A DNA stretch of 22,363 nt from a virus: positions 1 through 22,363 of the IMG/VR virus record IMGVR_UViG_3300035660_000091. One strand, given 5' to 3'. The notes beneath the pieces are model-generated. The model searched no databases and had not been told where the DNA came from. It saw only the letters and a program-made list of their open reading frames with translations. The first letter of the stretch is position 1; each line of letters starts with the position of its first letter. This document shows positions 7,261 through 14,687 of the stretch, in pieces. The translations under genes were made by a program, and so were the position numbers.

Positions 7261-7632
7261 ATGCGTGCTCCTTTGCAAGAAAAGTTTCAAATTTCAGTTC
7301 CGAACAAGCCAGAGGGACCGGAGCCGTGGGCTGACTTTAAGTCCTCGCGGCAATCGCAGGCTGACGTGCCGCAAGGTAATGATCAGTTCAATGCCATGCC
7401 TCCTGGAATGGAGATTGCGGATCAGTGCTGCTTGGACTTGCCCAATATGCCGATGAGCATGGCTGGTGAGTCGGACGTGTCGGCGGACACCAACCCAACA
7501 TCATTTGCTGAGGGCTTCAAGAAGCGCGAAATGAAGGGTGTTGATGATCAATACACGGGCGAGCACGTAGATCTCTTCTATGGAGATGCGGGCGGTTTCG
7601 TGGAGAGGAATAATTACCTCGATCGAGAATAA
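7261..7632 (+). CDS. Small virion-associated hypothetical protein B, 123 aa (PPGM-x-I-x-DQ motif)
   Basis: ATG 7261 follows GGAG (7251-7254) at 6-base spacing; longer in-frame starts at 7219 and 7249 would place the coding region over the hairpin and the ribosome site, so I prefer 7261. The 123-residue product is acidic, Pro/Met-rich and probably disordered. Near residues 41-53 it has FNAMPPGMEIADQ, the counterpart of FNFLPPGMDISDQ in the preceding gene. The C-terminus (EHVDLFYGDAGGFVERNNY) may form a small ordered part. Unlike its neighbour it lacks the C/G-ending codon preference of the coat cluster, which fits lower expression beyond the hairpin. Function unknown; likely a minor virion protein. 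Confidence 0.6.
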   Translation: MRAPLQEKFQISVPNKPEGPEPWADFKSSRQSQADVPQGNDQFNAMPPGMEIADQCCLDLPNMPMSMAGESDVSADTNPTSFAEGFKKREMKGVDDQYTGEHVDLFYGDAGGFVERNNYLDRE

Positions 7633-7635
7633 GTT

Positions 7636-9366
7636 GTGGTAATGCCCCTCAGTGCGTACATACATCGTACGCAGCTAACTGATGCAAACGGTGTACAGAC
7701 CGAAAACGTTAATCAGGTAGCGACCCTAGTCTGGGACAGCATTGGTCTTGCCTGGGTCAAAGCTACTCAGGCTGGAGGGGGCGGGGGCGGCGGAACGCAA
7801 TATGCCGAGGGAACAACCATCAACCCGGCAACGGGTACGGTGGCCCTTGGAAAGAACACGTCAAATGTTGTATCCGCCCTTTCGCTTGATGGGTCCGGTA
7901 ATCTTAACGTAAACCTTGCCGCAGGGACTATCTCTGGCGGCAATGCTGCTGCGTCTCCGACTGGCGCGGCTGTTCCAGCGAGCGCGGGCTATACGGGATG
8001 GAAGTCTGGTGCGAATCTAGTTGGTGTAGAGCTAACTAACGCCCTCCCCGTTCAGCCCGGGACAGGTGCGGTCTTCCCTGCGGGGCAGAATGCCCTGATT
8101 TCCACCAACAATAGCAGCACTACTCCTCTCGGTGCTGGAGGCACATTCACAGGTACTTCTGAGGACATCACAGGATACTCCACTATCGGGATAATGGCCT
8201 TTTCCGATAAGGCTGGCACAGTATTTATTGATTACTCAACTAATAGCACGAATTGGGACTATACCGATAGTATCCCGCTGGCAGCGAACACGGCAATAAC
8301 GATTCAGAACGAGCCGCACGGGCAATACTATCGCATAAGGCTTGTGAATGGTGGCGTAGCGCAGGGTGTCTTGCGCTTGCAAACCATCTATCAGTCTCTG
8401 GCAATGACCCAGAACAAGGTGCAGATATCGGACACCTTGGCTGCGAACGATACTGCCATACTGACCAAGGGTGTCATCGTCGGGGTTACTACCGGAGGCG
8501 GTGGCGGATACGTTGATGTAAAGGTTAATCCAAGTGGCGCACTGACCGCAGACGTCACACAATCCGGGACTTGGACTGTTCAGCAAGGCACGCCGCCGTG
8601 GTCGGTATCACAGTCTGGCGCGTGGAGCATAGGCAGAACCTGGGCGCTGAGCAGTGGCACTGATTCTGTTACCGCTATCGGCACATTCTGGCAGGCTACT
8701 CAGCCCGTAAGCGGCCCGCTGACGGATACGCAACTTCGCCTGACTCCGGTGCCAGTAAGCGGAACATTCTGGCAGGCTACTCAACCCGTAAGCGGCACAT
8801 TCTGGCAGGCTACGCAACCCGTATCGCTGGCGTCTACTACCATCACGGGGTCTGTAGCAGTCACCGGGCCGCTTACAGACACGCAACTTCGTGCGTCAGC
8901 GGTGCCCGTGTCGTTGGCATCAACTACGATTACGGGATCGGTTGCAGTCACTGGCCCACTGACCGATACTCAACTGCGGGCGTCGGCTGTACCTGTTAGT
9001 CTTGCGTCCACGACCATCACTGGATCGGTTGCAGTCACCGGTCCCCTTACAGACGCTCAACTTCGCGCCACGCCAGTACCGACCAAAGAAACACGATCTA
9101 CAGCCAATGCGCGAACTAGCGTTGCGGGCGCTGCGGCGGATACTCTCATTCTGGCGTCGAACGCTAACCGACTAGGAGCTACGGTCTACAATGACTCTGC
9201 GGCAATCTTGTATCTATCGCTCGGTACTGCTGCTGCGTCTACGACTGACTTCACGGTAAAGATGGTGGCGGACGCGTATTATGAAGTGCCCTTCGGCTAC
9301 ACAGGTGCGATTAGAGGCATATGGGCATCTGCTACAGGCAGTGCTCGCGTCGGGGAGATTACCTAA
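7636..9366 (+). CDS. Repeat-containing phage virion/tail-fibre-type protein, 576 aa
   Basis: A large beta-rich structural protein. Residues 1-45 form a small N-terminal domain, followed by a seven-glycine linker. The middle is Thr/Ser/Gly/Ala-rich, including a probable beta-sandwich around YSTIGIMAFSDKAGTVFIDY and YYRIRLVNGG. Residues ~345-482 hold two repeat types: GTFWQATQPVSG three times and a 29-residue SLASTTITGSVAVTGPLTD unit three times. A compact C-terminal domain with ATVYNDSAAILYLSLGTAAAS and YYEVPFGYTGAIRGIWASA follows, a pattern I know from many phage virion proteins. Host-contact fibre or head-surface protein is plausible. The start is GTG 7636 or ATG 7642; a weak GAGA site at 7624 slightly favours 7636. 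Confidence 0.7.
   Translation: MVMPLSAYIHRTQLTDANGVQTENVNQVATLVWDSIGLAWVKATQAGGGGGGGTQYAEGTTINPATGTVALGKNTSNVVSALSLDGSGNLNVNLAAGTISGGNAAASPTGAAVPASAGYTGWKSGANLVGVELTNALPVQPGTGAVFPAGQNALISTNNSSTTPLGAGGTFTGTSEDITGYSTIGIMAFSDKAGTVFIDYSTNSTNWDYTDSIPLAANTAITIQNEPHGQYYRIRLVNGGVAQGVLRLQTIYQSLAMTQNKVQISDTLAANDTAILTKGVIVGVTTGGGGGYVDVKVNPSGALTADVTQSGTWTVQQGTPPWSVSQSGAWSIGRTWALSSGTDSVTAIGTFWQATQPVSGPLTDTQLRLTPVPVSGTFWQATQPVSGTFWQATQPVSLASTTITGSVAVTGPLTDTQLRASAVPVSLASTTITGSVAVTGPLTDTQLRASAVPVSLASTTITGSVAVTGPLTDAQLRATPVPTKETRSTANARTSVAGAAADTLILASNANRLGATVYNDSAAILYLSLGTAAASTTDFTVKMVADAYYEVPFGYTGAIRGIWASATGSARVGEIT
8680..8820 (+). repeat. Three FWQATQPV-type coding repeats
   Basis: The segment GTFWQATQPVSG begins at 8680, 8761 and 8794, the last copy running straight into the longer repeat array. 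Copies one and two are separated by a diverged single GPLTDTQLRLTPVPVSG unit. At DNA level the FWQATQPV core (ACATTCTGGCAGGCTAC and following bases) is almost identical between copies, with single third-position changes. Such motifs recur in phage fibre-like proteins and probably form beta turns in a repetitive shaft. Confidence 0.85.
8821..9081 (+). repeat. Three tandem 87-bp coding repeats, conserved as protein but not as DNA
   Basis: Units lie at 8821-8907, 8908-8994 and 8995-9081, each encoding a 29-residue V-SLASTTITGSVAVTGPLTD-x-QLRA-x-x-VP unit. Units one and two are identical in all 29 residues, yet I count 22 of 29 codons that differ, all synonymously. Unit three has three residue changes, all at the C-terminal end (T to A, S to T, A to P). 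The units have no gap between them and form a regular shaft-like array. Confidence 0.9.
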
Positions 9367-9794
9367 TGCCTCTGTTTCCACCAGCATCGAGCGGCGGTGG
9401 CGTAGCTACGCAAGACGAGGGAACGCCGCTTGGTACTACGACAAGCTTGAACTTCACGGGCGCGGGCGTCACTGCGTCAGGCATCAACCCTACCGTGGTG
9501 AATGTGCCTGGGGGTGGTGTTGGCAGCGTATCACAGGTGGCGGCTACGCTGACAGGCATACCCTATAATACTCAGTATGCTGAAGTCACTGTGACAGACG
9601 CTAATATCAGCGGCACGTCGAAAGTAATCGTTGGGTGGGGTAACATCACAGATGCCGACGAAAACACGCCAGATTTCGATGACGTGGAGTTCAATGCTGT
9701 GCCTGCTGCTGGATCTATGGTGGTGCGAGTCTCTGCTAGAGACTTCATACACAGAATCGGTGGCAGCTACAAGATCAACTACTTGATAGGGTAA
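9366..9794 (+). CDS. Small beta-rich phage virion protein, 142 aa
   Basis: ATG 9366 shares a base with the TAA of the repeat protein (TAATG) and has GGGGAG seven bases upstream; the longer reading from 9321 would run inside the upstream gene and lose this arrangement. The protein begins PLFPPASSGGGVATQDEG, then TTSLNFTGAGVTASG and VVNVPGGG, a glycine-rich beta module I recognise from phage fibre and structural proteins. The C-terminal half (YAEVTVTDANISGTSKVIVGWG, DVEFNAVPAAGSMVVRVSA, YKINYLIG) looks like a small beta-sandwich. It is probably a minor virion or fibre-tip component. No enzyme motif is visible. Confidence 0.65.
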   Translation: MPLFPPASSGGGVATQDEGTPLGTTTSLNFTGAGVTASGINPTVVNVPGGGVGSVSQVAATLTGIPYNTQYAEVTVTDANISGTSKVIVGWGNITDADENTPDFDDVEFNAVPAAGSMVVRVSARDFIHRIGGSYKINYLIG

Positions 9795-9797
9795 ATC

Positions 9798-10601
9798 ATG
9801 TCTCAAATTCTCGACGCACGCGGCAACCCATTCCAAGGGTCGCTTGACTCTATTACTGGTGAGACGCTGACAGATGCTCGTGCAGCATCAGCTACACTCG
9901 CAGCACTTAATGCTGAGTCCCTCATTGATATTCAGGGTAAGGCAGTTGTCCGCGTAGACATACGGACTGCGGCTGGTGCTCTTACAGTAGTTGCGGAAGC
10001 TACTGTAGATGGTACGAATTACTTCGCGCTGCCAATGTTTGCAGAGCAGCAACTCCTTGTTGCTGCCATTGTTCAAGAAACATTCGTTGCTAGTGTCGTA
10101 GTTGCTACAACTACTTCCGGCACATATATTGTTGGAGTTAGTGGATTCCGCCGTATGCGGATAAGGGTTTCCGCATATACTTCGGGGAATATCATAGTTA
10201 CTCTGCGGGGTAGCGCGGCGGATGAGATTATCAATGTACGCCTCCTTCCCTCCAATCTTCATGTTACGGCTACTGCTGCGGCGAACACTGCCGCAACGGC
10301 GACGCTTCCTGCTGTGGCGGGGTTGTTCCACTATATTACGCACATCAACATCGTGCGCAATGCCACGGCAGCACTTGCGGGTACAGCGACGCTCATTCAC
10401 ACTAGCACGAATCTACCGGGTACTCCAGCGTGGTCGGTAGGTAATGCAATGGTTGCAGGGGGCACGCAAGAAGATGTAAACTATACCCCAACCACACCGC
10501 TGAAGTCTTCGGTCGCAGGTACGGCGACGACAGTCGTAGCGGCGGCTGCTGGTCTTGCGGTATTGGGTCGGGTCAACGTTAGTTATTATCTGGGCGCCTA
10601 A
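9798..10601 (+). CDS. Phage virion-associated beta-rich protein, 267 aa
   Basis: The gene starts four bases after the previous stop with a weak AGGG site. The 267-residue product has two apparent halves. The first (residues ~45-150) looks like a beta-sandwich, with VVRVDIRTAAGALTVVAEATVDGTNY and MRIRVSAYTSGNIIVTLRGS, similar to modules seen in phage baseplate or fibre proteins. The second half is Ala/Thr-rich and contains HYITHINIVRNATAALAG and a C-terminal VLGRVNVSYYLGA. The lack of charge and the alternating strand pattern suit a structural protein. There is no signal peptide. It most likely works with the two preceding proteins; the exact role is unknown. Confidence 0.6.
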   Translation: MSQILDARGNPFQGSLDSITGETLTDARAASATLAALNAESLIDIQGKAVVRVDIRTAAGALTVVAEATVDGTNYFALPMFAEQQLLVAAIVQETFVASVVVATTTSGTYIVGVSGFRRMRIRVSAYTSGNIIVTLRGSAADEIINVRLLPSNLHVTATAAANTAATATLPAVAGLFHYITHINIVRNATAALAGTATLIHTSTNLPGTPAWSVGNAMVAGGTQEDVNYTPTTPLKSSVAGTATTVVAAAAGLAVLGRVNVSYYLGA

Positions 10602-10642
10602 TAAGCATCCATGTCTCTGTGAAGTTCAACCTAAGGATTATC

Positions 10643-10996
10643 ATGAAACACAGTATTCTCGCACTCTCTCTCGCACTTGTGGCTGCTATTCCGGCCTACG
10701 CGGCGAATCAGGCTGTACTCGCGTGGACCGCACCAACGACCTACGAGGACGGCACGCCGATCGGCGCTGGCCTGACGTTCAACGTGTACCAAGGTCTGCA
10801 GGGAGCGGCTAAGGTCAAAGGTCCGAACGTGAGCGCCACCACGGTCACGATCAACACCGGCCTGCTCTCAGGCAAGACCTACTGCTGGAACGTCACCTCG
10901 GCCCTTAACTCGTTGGAGAGCGTGCCTTCCAACGAAGCGTGCAAGACCTTTCCGCAAAGCGCACCGTCCGCACCGGCGTCACTCACAGCACAATAG
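10643..10996 (+). CDS. Secreted Fn3-like small protein with signal peptide, 117 aa
   Basis: ATG 10643 follows TAAGGA at 5-base spacing; a GTG at 10619 would only add eight residues in front of the signal. The N-terminus MKHSILALSLALVAAIPAYA is a classical Sec signal with a good cleavage site after AYA (residue 20). The mature ~97 residues look like one fibronectin type III-like domain: AVLAWTAPTTYEDGTPI, TFNVYQG, a TGLLSGKTYCWNVTSA strand, and VPSNEACKTF. The two cysteines could pair in the periplasm. About three quarters of codons in the mature part end in G or C by hand count, like the coat gene and unlike the flanking genes. It may act in the periplasm or at the host surface. Function not established. 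Confidence 0.7.
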   Translation: MKHSILALSLALVAAIPAYAANQAVLAWTAPTTYEDGTPIGAGLTFNVYQGLQGAAKVKGPNVSATTVTINTGLLSGKTYCWNVTSALNSLESVPSNEACKTFPQSAPSAPASLTAQ

Positions 10997-11004
10997 GAGA
11001 TAGT

Positions 11005-11256
11005 ATGGATGGCAGTGAAATCCGGAAGCAATCGCTGGTAATTTCTCGGCATTGGGATAACCCAACAATCGTGGTTACTATCCGCGATGAGGGTATCTCG
11101 CTTGAGTGTTCGCTCGACGACTTCTTGCTTGCGCTTGCTGAGGAAATCAAGCACCCCCTAGTGTCTTTCACGAAAGGTCGCATGCTGGCTGACCTACAGG
11201 ACGCGAAAAGTGTAGTCCTGGACAAGATAAAGCAGGCCTCTACCTTTGCAGCTTAG
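11005..11256 (+). CDS. Hypothetical protein, 83 aa
   Basis: ATG 11005 follows AGGAGAT placed right after the stop of the Fn3-like gene; a longer reading from 10939 would overlap that gene. The product has an N-terminal beta part (SLVISRHWDNPTIVVTIRDEG, ISLECSLDDFL) and a C-terminal helix pair (LLALAEEIKHPL, MLADLQDAKSVVLDKIKQA). The pattern of a small strand pair followed by helices is compatible with a compact regulatory or chaperone-like protein, but I recognise no family. It opens the stretch that leads to the methyltransferase genes and is followed by a gene with its own ribosome site. Confidence 0.6.
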   Translation: MDGSEIRKQSLVISRHWDNPTIVVTIRDEGISLECSLDDFLLALAEEIKHPLVSFTKGRMLADLQDAKSVVLDKIKQASTFAA

Positions 11257-11264
11257 GAGTTAAC

Positions 11265-11630
11265 GTGAGCAAACTAGACCGAGAGCGCCCCTATGCCACG
11301 ATTGTTGGCCACTCCATTGCTCGGTATGAGCAAAATGGGCTTCTGTATGCGGGAAATGATGAGCTGATTGGCACACCTAAGACAGTCGCAGCCAGTGTGC
11401 AGGTTGAGGATAGTTCCCGCATAATGACTGATAGTCTTGCTGGTGCGATGCTTTTTCTTAGAAATGTGCTGAAGGAAGGACCACTTTCTAAGGCTGTCGT
11501 GTACAAAGAGTCAGAAAACAACCTTCAGTTTTGGGATAGCGTGCGTGATGCAGCCTTAGAGTTGAAAGTACACAAGTTCACCTATAAGGGCAACGAAATG
11601 TGGAAATTGCCAGATGAGGAGATGGCGTGA
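11265..11630 (+). CDS. Hypothetical phage protein, 121 aa
   Basis: It starts at GTG 11265 with TTAGGAGT upstream. The N-terminal part RPYATIVGHSIARYEQNGLLYAG looks like a small strand-rich domain carrying an aromatic ARYEQ-x-G-x-x-Y segment found in other small phage proteins of unknown role. A helix (LAGAMLFLRNVLKEGPL) and a lysine-rich C-terminal strand (LKVHKFTYKGNEMWKLP) follow. The stop overlaps the GTG start of the methyltransferase gene (GTGA), so the two are probably translated together. No catalytic motif is visible. Confidence 0.6.
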   Translation: MSKLDRERPYATIVGHSIARYEQNGLLYAGNDELIGTPKTVAASVQVEDSSRIMTDSLAGAMLFLRNVLKEGPLSKAVVYKESENNLQFWDSVRDAALELKVHKFTYKGNEMWKLPDEEMA

Positions 11631-12169
11631 AACCACTTTCTCTAGTTGGAGAAGATGCGCAGGAGAGTATGATCCTCGCCGCTTCAACAACCCCACTAGA
11701 AGGATGTATCGTTGAGGTAGGTGTATACCGAGGGGGAACGGCGTGGCAGCTTGCGGCCCTAGCCCGAGTGCGCGGCGTTCCACTCTACTTGTATGACACG
11801 TTCACTGGTATTCCATATCGAAATGTGGAGAAGGGAGATACTCATGTGGTTGGCGATTTTTCGGACGTCAACGAGGCGGAAGTGCGGGCGGCTATACCCG
11901 ACGCCATTTTCTGCAAGGGCGTGTTTCCTGATACCCTTGTGGAAATGGGGCCTATATCATTTGTCCATTGCGATTGTGATCAATACCAAGCAGTTAAGGA
12001 CGTGATCACGCACCTGTACCCAAAACTACTCCCTGGAGGCATGATAGTGTTCGATGACTATGCGTGTCTTGAGGGAGCTACCCGCGCAGTAGACGAACAC
12101 TTCGTGATCACTGAGGCCACAAAGAGCAACAAGGTTCTGATTCGTGCTGGTGTAACGGAGACAAGATAA
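11627..12169 (+). CDS. TylF-like SAM-dependent methyltransferase, 180 aa
   Basis: A class I methyltransferase similar to the TylF/macrocin O-methyltransferase family, whose members methylate sugar hydroxyls. Seen: the SAM-binding glycine loop VEVGVYRGGTAWQLA (residues ~29-43), LYLYDTFTGIP (TylF proteins carry DTF-x-G-[LI]-P), then VHCDCDQYQAVKDVITHLYP and LLPGGMIVFDDY, matching the family's D-x-D-x-Y and PGG-x-x-x-x-DDY region that supplies metal-binding acids. At 180 residues it is shorter than typical TylF proteins (~250) and lacks the usual N-terminal extension. The start is GTG 11627 with GAGGAG upstream, overlapping the previous stop; the TAA overlaps the ATG of the fusion enzyme. Methylation of a sugar or glycan fits; the acceptor is unknown. 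Confidence 0.8.
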   Translation: MKPLSLVGEDAQESMILAASTTPLEGCIVEVGVYRGGTAWQLAALARVRGVPLYLYDTFTGIPYRNVEKGDTHVVGDFSDVNEAEVRAAIPDAIFCKGVFPDTLVEMGPISFVHCDCDQYQAVKDVITHLYPKLLPGGMIVFDDYACLEGATRAVDEHFVITEATKSNKVLIRAGVTETR

Positions 12170-13731
12170 TGGTCTGGAAAATTGACAATCCGCAGTGCAA
12201 CGAGTCTAAGAAGATCGTCTGGGAGGTTGCCCCCTATCTGCGTGGCCGTGGAGTTGATTTGGGAGCGGGGGACTTTAAGATTCTCCCGCACGCCATAAGT
12301 GTGGATAACATGAACCACGCTCAGTTCGGGTTCACTCAAAAGCCGGACATTCTTGCAGATGTGTCAAAGCTAGATATGCTTGCCAGTGGGTCCATGGATT
12401 GGGTCTACAGCAGCCACACGCTAGAGCACGTGGAGGATATGGGAGCCACTCTTCGTGAATGGTGGCGCATTGTCAAGCAGGGTGGTCTGCTGATTATGTA
12501 CCTTCCACATGCGGACTTTTACCCGAACATGGGCCAGCCGGGAGCCAATCCTGACCACAAGCGCGACTTTCGGCCAAAGGACGTCATTGCCGCTATGCCC
12601 TCCCACGGATGGGACTTGCTTGAATGCCAAGAGCGGAACGAAGACTTTGAATACAGCTTCCTTCTGATCTTCAAGAAGATGCCTGGGCGCATAACCTCAG
12701 AGTCTTGGAAGCGCCCCAAACCTACGAAGACTGCGTTAGTTGTCCGATATGGTGCGTTTGGTGACTTAATGCAGGCGTCCAGCGTCATCAAAGGGTTGAA
12801 GGATCAAGGGTTCCATGTGACTCTGCATTGTGCACCCCCTGGATGTGTCGTGGTCGAGACTGACCCTAACATCGACCAGATGATTCTGTTTGATAAGGAT
12901 CAAATACCCAATACTAATCTTGGGGATTTCTGGGCATGGCAGCGTAAGAAATACGACCGCTTTGTCAACCTTAGTGAGTCGGTCGAGGGTTCCTTGCTAG
13001 CCATGCCAGGACGGGCTCAACATGCTTGGTCTCCCGCAGTTCGACACAGCATGATGAGCCGAAACTATCTGGAGTTCCAGCATGCCATTGCTGACGTACC
13101 CCACAAGCCACAGGTCAAATTCTATGCCACATTGGAGGAGAAGGGGTGGGCCAGGAAAGAGCGCGCAAAGATGGGCGCTGGCCCCATTATCATGTATTCG
13201 TTGTCTGGTAGCAGCGTCCATAAGACGTGGGCGGGGCTGGACAATATCATTGCTAGCGCTCTTTTGCACTTCCCAACGTCTCAGATTGTCCTCTGTGGTG
13301 GGCCGGAGTGTGTGATACTGGAGCAAGGGTGGGAGAAAGAGCCCCGCGTAACCGAGACCAGCGGTAAGTGGTCCATCCGTCAAAGTCTGGCGTTCTTGGA
13401 GCAGGCGGACCTTGTGATTGGGCCTGAGACTGGTGTTCTCAACGCTGCATCCTGCATGCCTATGCCGAAGGTCATTTTCCTTAGCCACTCCAGCGAAGAG
13501 AACCTGACCCGAGATTGGGTAAATACATCTGCCCTATGGGCAAAGAAAACCGAGTGTCCTGGCCGGTCTGCGGGTGTGCCTGCCTGTCACCAGATGCATT
13601 ACGGATGGGCGCACTGCAAATTAGATCCAGTGACTAGCACAGCGCAGTGCCAAGCGGATATTTCTGTAGAGGACGCATGGAACGCCGTGGCCTTCCATCT
13701 ACTAGAGCTTACTAAGGAGAAGGTGGCATGA
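12169..13731 (+). CDS. Methyltransferase-GT9 glycosyltransferase fusion protein, 520 aa
   Basis: Two enzyme domains in one chain. Residues ~12-175 are a class I methyltransferase: GVDLGAGDFK (29-37, SAM loop), SSHTLEHVED (81-90, the LEH-x of Methyltransf_11-type enzymes), and WRIVKQGGLLIMYLPH. Residues ~185-515 match glycosyltransferase family 9 (ADP-heptose:LPS heptosyltransferase-like): ALVVRYGAFGDLMQASSVI near the domain start corresponds to the GDxL loop, and VIGPETGVLNAASCMPMPKVIF (~416-437) to the donor-binding D-T-G-x-x-H-x-A region. Here the loop histidine is replaced (ETGVLNAA), so catalysis or donor choice may differ. GGAG (12157) precedes ATG 12169. GT9 enzymes act on lipopolysaccharide core sugars in bacteria; in a phage, a related sugar-nucleotide donor is likely but unproven. 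Confidence 0.8.
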   Translation: MVWKIDNPQCNESKKIVWEVAPYLRGRGVDLGAGDFKILPHAISVDNMNHAQFGFTQKPDILADVSKLDMLASGSMDWVYSSHTLEHVEDMGATLREWWRIVKQGGLLIMYLPHADFYPNMGQPGANPDHKRDFRPKDVIAAMPSHGWDLLECQERNEDFEYSFLLIFKKMPGRITSESWKRPKPTKTALVVRYGAFGDLMQASSVIKGLKDQGFHVTLHCAPPGCVVVETDPNIDQMILFDKDQIPNTNLGDFWAWQRKKYDRFVNLSESVEGSLLAMPGRAQHAWSPAVRHSMMSRNYLEFQHAIADVPHKPQVKFYATLEEKGWARKERAKMGAGPIIMYSLSGSSVHKTWAGLDNIIASALLHFPTSQIVLCGGPECVILEQGWEKEPRVTETSGKWSIRQSLAFLEQADLVIGPETGVLNAASCMPMPKVIFLSHSSEENLTRDWVNTSALWAKKTECPGRSAGVPACHQMHYGWAHCKLDPVTSTAQCQADISVEDAWNAVAFHLLELTKEKVA

Positions 13732-14687
13732 GTACTTCTGGCACCTATGCGTTCGCAGTAACCCGCGACGACATTATTCGGCAAGCTATGCTGAATATTG
13801 GCAAGTTAGATCCTTATGAGAGCCCCACTGCTGTCCAGACGCAGGACATTGGTATTGCTCTCAACATGATGGTTAAGCAGTGGATGGGCAAGGTAGACTT
13901 TGCTCCCGGTTTGAAGATGTGGACCCGTAAGCATGGGCATCTATTTCTTCAGAACAACACTGGCAGATATGTGATTGGTCCTGGCAGCACGACGGGGTGG
14001 ACTAATGACTATGTCTATCCGACTCTTACCGCTACGGCAGCGCCTGCTGCGACAACACTCGTGTTGTCTAGCATTTCTGGAGTAGCTGTAGGATACTATA
14101 TCGGCATTGTGCTTGATAGCGGGGCGCTGTATTGGACGACTGTAGCCACTGCTCCCTCGGTTACGATTACGATTACTGCGGGTCTTCCTAGCCAAGCAGC
14201 CGCGAACGCGCAAGTCTTTGTTTTCCAGACTATTGCTCAGCAGCCTCTGTTCATCGAGACCGCTGTGCTTCGGGACACAAACTTCAGTGATACGCCCTTG
14301 AGGATGATGACTGTGCAGGACTACGATTTTCTGCCAAACAAGGCTGACTCAACAAATCTTCAAGATCCCACTGCAATTTACTATGAGAATCAACTAGGAA
14401 ACTCATTCTTGTATACCGACGCAGGGGCGTCTCAGGACGTCACTAAGCATCTCGCCCTGACCTATATGGAGCCTGTGCAAGATTTCAATACTGCGCTGGA
14501 TAATCCGTATTTTCCGCAAGAGTGGTATCTGCCTCTGTGTTGGGGACTGGCGAAGAATATATGTCCGCAGTTCAACAGGCCGTGGACCCCACTTATGGGA
14601 GAGAACTTCATTACTGCCCTAAGGATTGCTCAACAAAAGGATGCGGAGAAGACTGGCATATACTTCCAGCCCGGTGCGGAGGACTAA
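13728..14687 (+). CDS. Head-closure/tail accessory protein, P22 gp4-like, 319 aa
   Basis: In P22-type phages gp4 binds the portal after packaging and starts assembly of the tail hub. This protein opens with VTRDDIIRQAMLNIGKLDPYE and ALNMMVKQWMGK, the helical N-terminus I associate with gp4-like connectors. Residues ~100-172 form an inserted Ala/Thr-rich beta domain (TTLVLSSISGVAVGYYIGIVLDSG, TVTITITAGLPSQAA) that occurs in several phage connector proteins. The C-terminal helices (WYLPLCWGLAKNICPQF, FITALRIAQQKDAEKT) complete it. AAGGAG at 13714-13719 precedes ATG 13728, which overlaps the upstream TGA. Adjacency to a gp10-like gene supports the call. Confidence 0.7.
   Translation: MSTSGTYAFAVTRDDIIRQAMLNIGKLDPYESPTAVQTQDIGIALNMMVKQWMGKVDFAPGLKMWTRKHGHLFLQNNTGRYVIGPGSTTGWTNDYVYPTLTATAAPAATTLVLSSISGVAVGYYIGIVLDSGALYWTTVATAPSVTITITAGLPSQAAANAQVFVFQTIAQQPLFIETAVLRDTNFSDTPLRMMTVQDYDFLPNKADSTNLQDPTAIYYENQLGNSFLYTDAGASQDVTKHLALTYMEPVQDFNTALDNPYFPQEWYLPLCWGLAKNICPQFNRPWTPLMGENFITALRIAQQKDAEKTGIYFQPGAED

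Noticed and set aside
7774-7793. G-rich run as a possible G-quadruplex
   Set aside because: It encodes a seven-glycine linker typical of phage fibre-like proteins; G-richness is explained by glycine codons, though folding cannot be excluded.
8680-9081. Repeat array considered as a CRISPR or non-coding repeat
   Set aside because: Repeats are in frame within one long gene, conserved as protein, directly tandem without unique spacers.
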